Position numbers and translations under genes: made by a program. The notes below the pieces were generated by a model. That model was not told the origin of the DNA. It worked only from the letters and a program-made list of their open reading frames with translations, and did no database searches. From Acidimicrobiia bacterium (GTDB taxonomy: Bacteria > Actinomycetota > Acidimicrobiia > Acidimicrobiales > AC-14), in NCBI GenBank assembly GCA_019243595.1, contig JAFAUA010000093.1, positions 1 through 9,747 on the forward strand: a DNA stretch of 9,747 nt, read 5' to 3'. This document shows positions 5,789 through 9,747 of the stretch, in pieces (the first letter of the stretch is position 1; every line of letters begins with the position of its first letter).

Positions 5789-6631
5789 TCAGGAGGCAGC
5801 GGCCGCGGGCTCGCCGGCGGCCGCGGCCGAACGGGCCTGGGCCTCGGCGAAGGCCTGGGCGGCCACGTCGACGAGCTCGGTGATCTCGTCGTCGGTGAAA
5901 CCGGCCAGCCTGCGGAACTTCTTGGCCAGGTGGATGGGGTTCTCTTCGTCGTCGCCCCGCAACCCGCCGAAGCTGAACAGGTGGTCGACGGCCCGCTGAA
6001 AGTCGAGGGCCGCCTTCTGACGCTCGGGGTCCTTGGCCGTCAACCGGCGCAGCCAGTCGGAACCCATCTTCACGTGGGTCACCTCGTCGGCCAGCATCCA
6101 GTCCTCGCAGAACTCGAGGACGGGATCGCCTGTGGCCAAGCCGAAGTCGCGCATGGTGTTGAACACGTCAATGGCCAGACCCTCGAGGGCCCGGTTCACG
6201 CCCGTGAGACGCAGCACGGGATCGGGGTTGCACGCGGCCTCATAGAGCATGGTCTGCTCGGCGAACTCGCCGATCTCGGTACCCATGTGCTCGGTGAGCT
6301 TCACGGAGATCTCGACGTGGCGGGACTCGTCCCAGCACTGGCGAGCCATGTCGAGCTTGAGCTCGAAGGGTGCTTCTTCGCGGCCGGTGCCGGTGTCGAA
6401 GTCCCAGCACGTGCGTCCGGCGCCCTCGAGTGCCTGGATCTCACCCACAAAGATGCCGTGCATCAGCTGACGCGATGCGTCGGGCGCCTCCGGGTCGGTC
6501 GGCTTGAAGGTGTTCCGCTGCGAGCGGTCGTCGCGCACAGCGTTACGAGGATCGAAGACGACCTCCTCGATGTTGATGCGCTGGAACCGCGTGTCCCGCG
6601 CCAACTCCTCGACAGGAAGGATCCTCTTCAT
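5789..6631 (-). CDS. Ferritin-like di-iron domain protein
   Basis: A 280-residue soluble protein, mostly helical, with the Glu / ExxH / Glu / ExxH pattern of a ferritin-like four-helix bundle that binds two metal ions. The candidates are Glu64/Glu69 (GEIQALEGAG), DESRHVE (Glu102, His105), ALEGLAIDVF (Glu150) and ADEVTHV (Glu183, His186). This resembles the ferritin-like superfamily proteins of actinobacteria annotated only by fold. The activity (oxidase, oxygenase, iron or peroxide handling) cannot be read from the sequence. The C-terminus is a disordered Ala/Gly/Glu tail. I chose ATG 6631 because AGGAGG lies 10 bases upstream. A longer frame to 6709 would run into the oxidase gene and adds only Arg/Pro-rich residues. 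It starts 35 bases after the oxidase stop. Confidence 0.82.
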   Translation of the reverse strand: MKRILPVEELARDTRFQRINIEEVVFDPRNAVRDDRSQRNTFKPTDPEAPDASRQLMHGIFVGEIQALEGAGRTCWDFDTGTGREEAPFELKLDMARQCWDESRHVEISVKLTEHMGTEIGEFAEQTMLYEAACNPDPVLRLTGVNRALEGLAIDVFNTMRDFGLATGDPVLEFCEDWMLADEVTHVKMGSDWLRRLTAKDPERQKAALDFQRAVDHLFSFGGLRGDDEENPIHLAKKFRRLAGFTDDEITELVDVAAQAFAEAQARSAAAAGEPAAAAS

Positions 6632-6641
6632 CGAACGAAGG

Positions 6642-6647
6642 CCTCCT
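6642..6647 (-). promoter_or_regulatory. Ribosome binding site of the ferritin-like gene
   Basis: AGGAGG on the minus strand, 10 bases before ATG 6631, lies in the 35-base gap after the oxidase stop. It rules in favour of this start over the upstream extension and shows the gene is translated independently within the operon. Confidence 0.7.
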
Positions 6648-6666
6648 CTTCGGCTTGCAACGGAGT

Positions 6667-6783
6667 CTACCCGGGGCCGCGTGCTCGCCCTCGGACGCGG
6701 CGGCGCCACATGACGCCAACTGCGCCCGCGGCGAGAAGCACGACGCCCTTGGGAAGGTCGGACTCACGACCGGTCTCGGCGAG
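6667..6783 (-). other. C-terminal LAETG cell-wall sorting signal of the oxidase
   Basis: Residues 660-697 contain the pentapeptide LAETG, a polar hinge (RESDLPK), about 14 hydrophobic residues and a tail with seven arginines. This is the three-part sorting signal. LAxTG is the form used by class E sortases in high-GC actinobacteria. The sortase is not in this window. Confidence 0.82.
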
Positions 6784-8760
6784 CGAGGCGGCGGGGGCGG
6801 ATGCGGGTGCCGGCACGGCATGCGGCGCCGGGTCGGGTCGCACCTGTGACGCACCCAGCACGGTCGCAGGCCGGCCCGCGGACGCCTCGACCCACGCCGG
6901 AACCGGCGCCCCGACGAACACCTGGGCCGCGACCGACGGCACCATCTGGCCCTTGTCGTTCTTCCGGTCGAGGAAGAGCATGTAGGGCCCGGCCGGAGCG
7001 ACCGCCGCATTGGGCGGCGCCGCCACCTTGATCTCGCCGTTGCTGCGGTGGGTCACCGGCAGGATCACGCTGCGCTGGTCGCCGTCGACGAGATGTGTCA
7101 GTGCCGTATTGCGCACCAGGACGGCGTGGTCGATGTCAGCGGCGTCAGGCGTCGCCACCGTGATGTCGCGGCCGTAGGCAATCGAGTCGTCAGCGTGGGT
7201 GATCGTCGGGCGGGGGCCGCGGAAGAGATACGGCGGGCTGAAGATCTCGAACGACGGGTCGCGGTGGTTCGGTGTGAACGGACCGGGAAGGTCGAGGTTC
7301 TTCGTGTACAGCGTCGGGATCGGCGCATGCCCACCGACGAGCACGCGTCCGTCCGGCAGGAGCACGGCCGTGTTGTGGTAGCTGCGCGGATGCGACTGCC
7401 CGGCGGCCGGCGTCCATGTGTTGGTCGCCGGGTCGAAGATCTCCGGCGTCTTCACCGGGATTTCCGTGCCCGGGCTCTCGACTTCGTCGCGGTCGGCGCC
7501 CGAGAAGGCGGCGACGGTGCCGTCAGGCAACTGCACGGCGGTCGAGTACCAGCGTCCCTCGGCCAGGCTTCCGGTCTGCTTGGTGCTCAGGGCGTCGCCC
7601 TTGGCCGTGTCGACGGTGTTGATCGTGCTGAACGGCAGGGCGAAGTAGCTCCCCGGGGTCGGAAACAGCTCGCCACCGGCGGTCAGGAACGACGCGCTCG
7701 TGTACGGCGGCGAGAGCGGGAGCATGATCGAGAACGTCGAGCCTCGGAAACCGGGGGCCGCCGTGCCGATGCCCGGGATGCCGAGGTCCTTCCACGCCTT
7801 GGCGCCGGGGTCGTACACGCCGGCCACGTTCCACAGCGCCTCGTCATAGGCCTGGCCGAAGGGGTTGAACACCTGGCCGGCAGCGTCGTAGTACACCTTG
7901 CCGTCCGGCAGCAGGTGCAGCCGCGGGAAGAGTGGGAGCGCGCGCTTCGCGGCCGCGCCGTTGTCCGACCACTTCCCCGTCGCCGGGTCGTAGGTCTCGG
8001 TCTGCTCGACGTTGGTGCCCGAGTCGCCGGGCCGGTCCGGGTAGATCGGCTTCAGCAGCTTGGTCACGCCGCTCGCGACGAACACCTTCCCGTCGGGCAG
8101 CGTCACCAGCGCCGGGTACCAGCGGCCGAAGTTCATGCTGCCGGTGGGCGTCCAGGTCTGGCTGTCGGGGTGGAAGATGCGGGCTTCCTTCACACCCTGG
8201 AGCTCGGCGACGCCGAACTGACCGCCGGGCAGCTGCGGCTCCTCGTACCAGTTGGTACCGCCCGTATCGAGGATCGAGCCGTCGGCGAGCTGGACCTGGT
8301 CCGAGCAGAACAGGTCGCCGTCGTTGCCGTGGTTGGGATCCTGGGCGGCGCTGCCGGTGACCCCCGGGATGAGGTACTGGGCCTGGTCCTTGGCGCCGCC
8401 GTCGGACGGCGACGGTGTCGACCAGCTCGGCCCGGCGGATCCGAGCGTCAGCACCCGGCTCTGAGAGTTCTCAGCTGCGTTCCCCGCCTCGGCGACCGTG
8501 TTGAGCTTGATGTTCTCGGTGCCTTCGAGGTTGTTCCAGTACAGAATTCGGCCGTTGGCGAGCACGATCGACGCCGAGCCCGCCGGCTTGCACACCTGCT
8601 TCCCATCCGCGGTCGTGACGCACCGCGGGCCGGGCTCCTCGAACGGCGCCGCGAAGCTGCCGCCCTTCGAAGGATCGATACCCGCCGAGTGCGCGGGCAC
8701 GCCGCCGGCCAACGCCGTCAAAGCGGCGAGCACCGGCACCAGGATCGCCAGCCTCCGCAT
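6667..8760 (-). CDS. Secreted, sortase-anchored radical-copper oxidase (galactose/glyoxal oxidase-like)
   Basis: A 697-residue exported protein. A signal peptide covers about residues 1-26 (MRRLAILVPVLAALTAL...PAHSA). A kelch-type beta-propeller follows (about 27-510; repeats such as TWTPTGSMNFGRWYPALVTL and LPDGRVLVGG), then a DUF1929-type immunoglobulin-like domain (about 515-618). All residues of the radical-copper site are present: Cys152 (DLFCSD) and Tyr215 (RWYP) for the thioether cofactor, Tyr461-His462 (RSYHNT) and His556 (LTHLVDGDQR). The family oxidises an aldehyde or alcohol with O2, releasing H2O2. After a Pro/Ala spacer (641-659) comes LAETG (660-664), a hydrophobic stretch (672-685) and an Arg-rich tail: a sorting signal. 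ATG 8760 has AGGGGGG 5 bases upstream. It heads a tight run with the ferritin-like gene, the membrane protein and ddl. The substrate is unknown; spacing favours glyoxal oxidase over galactose oxidase. Confidence 0.92.
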   Translation of the reverse strand: MRRLAILVPVLAALTALAGGVPAHSAGIDPSKGGSFAAPFEEPGPRCVTTADGKQVCKPAGSASIVLANGRILYWNNLEGTENIKLNTVAEAGNAAENSQSRVLTLGSAGPSWSTPSPSDGGAKDQAQYLIPGVTGSAAQDPNHGNDGDLFCSDQVQLADGSILDTGGTNWYEEPQLPGGQFGVAELQGVKEARIFHPDSQTWTPTGSMNFGRWYPALVTLPDGKVFVASGVTKLLKPIYPDRPGDSGTNVEQTETYDPATGKWSDNGAAAKRALPLFPRLHLLPDGKVYYDAAGQVFNPFGQAYDEALWNVAGVYDPGAKAWKDLGIPGIGTAAPGFRGSTFSIMLPLSPPYTSASFLTAGGELFPTPGSYFALPFSTINTVDTAKGDALSTKQTGSLAEGRWYSTAVQLPDGTVAAFSGADRDEVESPGTEIPVKTPEIFDPATNTWTPAAGQSHPRSYHNTAVLLPDGRVLVGGHAPIPTLYTKNLDLPGPFTPNHRDPSFEIFSPPYLFRGPRPTITHADDSIAYGRDITVATPDAADIDHAVLVRNTALTHLVDGDQRSVILPVTHRSNGEIKVAAPPNAAVAPAGPYMLFLDRKNDKGQMVPSVAAQVFVGAPVPAWVEASAGRPATVLGASQVRPDPAPHAVPAPASAPAASLAETGRESDLPKGVVLLAAGAVGVMWRRRVRGRARGPG

Positions 8761-8814
8761 CCGGACCCCCCTGAGCTCCTGGACTCCTCAAAAGCCCCTA
8801 TTCACTCAAAGGTT

Positions 8815-8848
8815 GTCGCGGATGACCACCTGGTCGCAATTCCGCGAC
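8815..8848 (-). terminator. Hairpin between kinase and oxidase genes, possible terminator
   Basis: Perfect 8-base arms (8815-8822 and 8841-8848) enclose a second inverted repeat (GACCA 8824-8828 / TGGTC 8831-8835), separated by an asymmetric internal loop. It starts 17 bases after the kinase stop and lies 54 bases before the oxidase ATG. It may end the kinase transcript, or act as an operator or leader element of the oxidase operon. There is no T-run after it. Confidence 0.5.
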
Positions 8849-8864
8849 GGGCGGGAGGTGGCGT

Positions 8865-9747
8865 CTAGCCGGCGAGGGCGTCGACGCTGCGCAGAGCCGG
8901 CGCATGGGCCGACGCCGGGAGCGCGAACACGAATGTGGCCCCTTCGTCCGGCCGTGGGTCCTCGACCCAGATGCGGCCACCCATGGCTTCGACCAGCCGG
9001 CGCGAGATGTAGAGGCCGAGGCCGCTGCCACCGCGCCGCCGCGTCATGTGATCGCCGAGGCGACGGAAGCGTTCGAAAACCACGTCCTGCTGGTTCTTGG
9101 GAATCCCGCCGCCGCAGTCGGTCACGCGCACACGGACCTCGTCGCCCGCGTCGCCGATCACCCGCTCGACGTTCACCGTGACCGGGCTGCCGAGCGGCGA
9201 GTACTTGTCGGCGTTCAAGAGCAGGTTGCTCAAGATCTGTTCGACGCGCCCCGGCGTCGGCGACGGCGACGGCGGCCGGCCCACCGCGGTGAAGAGTCGT
9301 CGGCCGGGTGTAGTCCTCGAGGGCCTTCTCGACGACGCTGTCGATGACGACGTCGGCGGGAGCGACGACGAACTGGCCGCGGTCGACCTGCGACGTCGTG
9401 AGCAGGTCCTCGACGAGACGCTCGAGGCGATGGACCTGACCGAGCATGCGCTCGTGGATGTCGCGGAGATCGACGGAGCTGGGATCGAAGTCCGCCCTGA
9501 GGAACGTGCCGAGGAAACCCTTCAGCGGTGTGAGGGGCGTGCGCAGCTCGTGGCTGACGGTCGCCACGAAGTCCTGCTGCGTCTCTCCAGCTCCCTCGCC
9601 GCCGTGACGTCGCGAGCAACGATGACCGCTGCGTCGTCGGCCTCGGACCGCCGGGACACGGCCGACATCGAGAGATCGAGCCAGCGGAGACCGCTGTCGG
9701 GATTCTTGACGGCGACGGCGATCTCGAGCTGCGCGCTGTGGCGAGCA
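8865..9747 (-). pseudogene. Sensor histidine kinase, partial, with two compensating frameshifts
   Basis: The 5' end is beyond the window. Read in pieces, the minus strand gives one kinase. The end of a PAS domain (9746 to about 9580, ending AVIVARDVTAARELERR) is followed by the phosphoacceptor helix QQDFVATVSHELRTPLTPLK (His codon 9552-9550) and dimerisation domain down to VAVADAG (about 9253). The ATPase domain then reads RVEQILSNLLLNADKYSP (N box), DCGGGIP (G1), VFERFRRLGD (F box) and GGSGLGLYISRRL (G2), ending at TAG 8867-8865. The first shift (near 9580) lacks one base; the second adds one, most simply in the four-C run 9249-9252 (GGGG on the coding strand). The outer pieces share one frame, which has a stop near 9524, so the middle is truly out of phase. 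Either this is a recently broken gene or the sequence has two single-base errors. All motifs are otherwise conserved. Confidence 0.85.

Noticed and set aside
6632..6709. N-terminal extension of the ferritin-like protein to 6709
   Set aside because: It would overlap the end of the oxidase gene, is Arg/Pro-rich and unlike the rest of the protein, and a proper ribosome binding site precedes ATG 6631.
7048..8868. 606-codon plus-strand frame opposite the copper oxidase
   Set aside because: It is an antisense shadow of a high-GC gene: Arg/Val/Gly-rich with no domain, while the minus strand encodes a clear oxidase with catalytic motifs.

Overview
The window is high-GC bacterial DNA with strong G/C bias at third codon positions. 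It looks like a chromosomal stretch from an actinobacterium. Pointers are a GTP-type PEP carboxykinase, an LAETG-type sortase signal, TTG/GTG starts and very tight gene spacing. An Acidimicrobiia-like origin is possible, but nothing here proves it. I see no insertion sequences, CRISPR arrays, rRNA or convincing tRNA genes, and no gene-free stretch above about 110 bases.

Left part (1-3004): the 3' end of pckG is followed after 4 bases by a small VOC (glyoxalase-fold) protein. This converges on a large cytoplasmic PAS-GGDEF-EAL protein on the minus strand, with both stop codons sharing one CTAG. All the cyclic-di-GMP synthesis and hydrolysis signature residues I checked are intact. Upstream of it, on the plus strand, lies a small orphan gene of about 90 residues.

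Middle (3004-3972): the orphan gene and a COG1926-type phosphoribosyltransferase converge on a long, nearly perfect hairpin that contains the phosphoribosyltransferase stop codon. The phosphoribosyltransferase is divergent from a stand-alone Lrp/AsnC-type ligand-binding (RAM) domain protein.

Right part (3947-9747, all minus strand, transcribed right to left): a sensor histidine kinase (5' end outside the window, carrying two compensating frameshifts), a secreted radical-copper oxidase, a ferritin-like di-iron protein, a four-helix membrane protein, D-alanine--D-alanine ligase, and a small hypothetical protein. The four genes from the oxidase to ddl are spaced 14-35 bases apart and look like one operon. 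The oxidase is the most striking gene. It has all five radical-copper site residues at the spacing of fungal glyoxal oxidase, plus a C-terminal LAETG sorting signal, so it is probably an H2O2-producing enzyme covalently attached to the cell wall. Its operon partner ddl makes the peptidoglycan precursor dipeptide, which gives the cluster a cell-envelope theme. A functional link between the oxidase, the ferritin-like protein and the membrane protein is inference only.

Two places read as if the sequence has single-base errors or recent mutations: the kinase, and possibly the 5' end of the membrane protein, which has no standard start codon in front of its first membrane helix.
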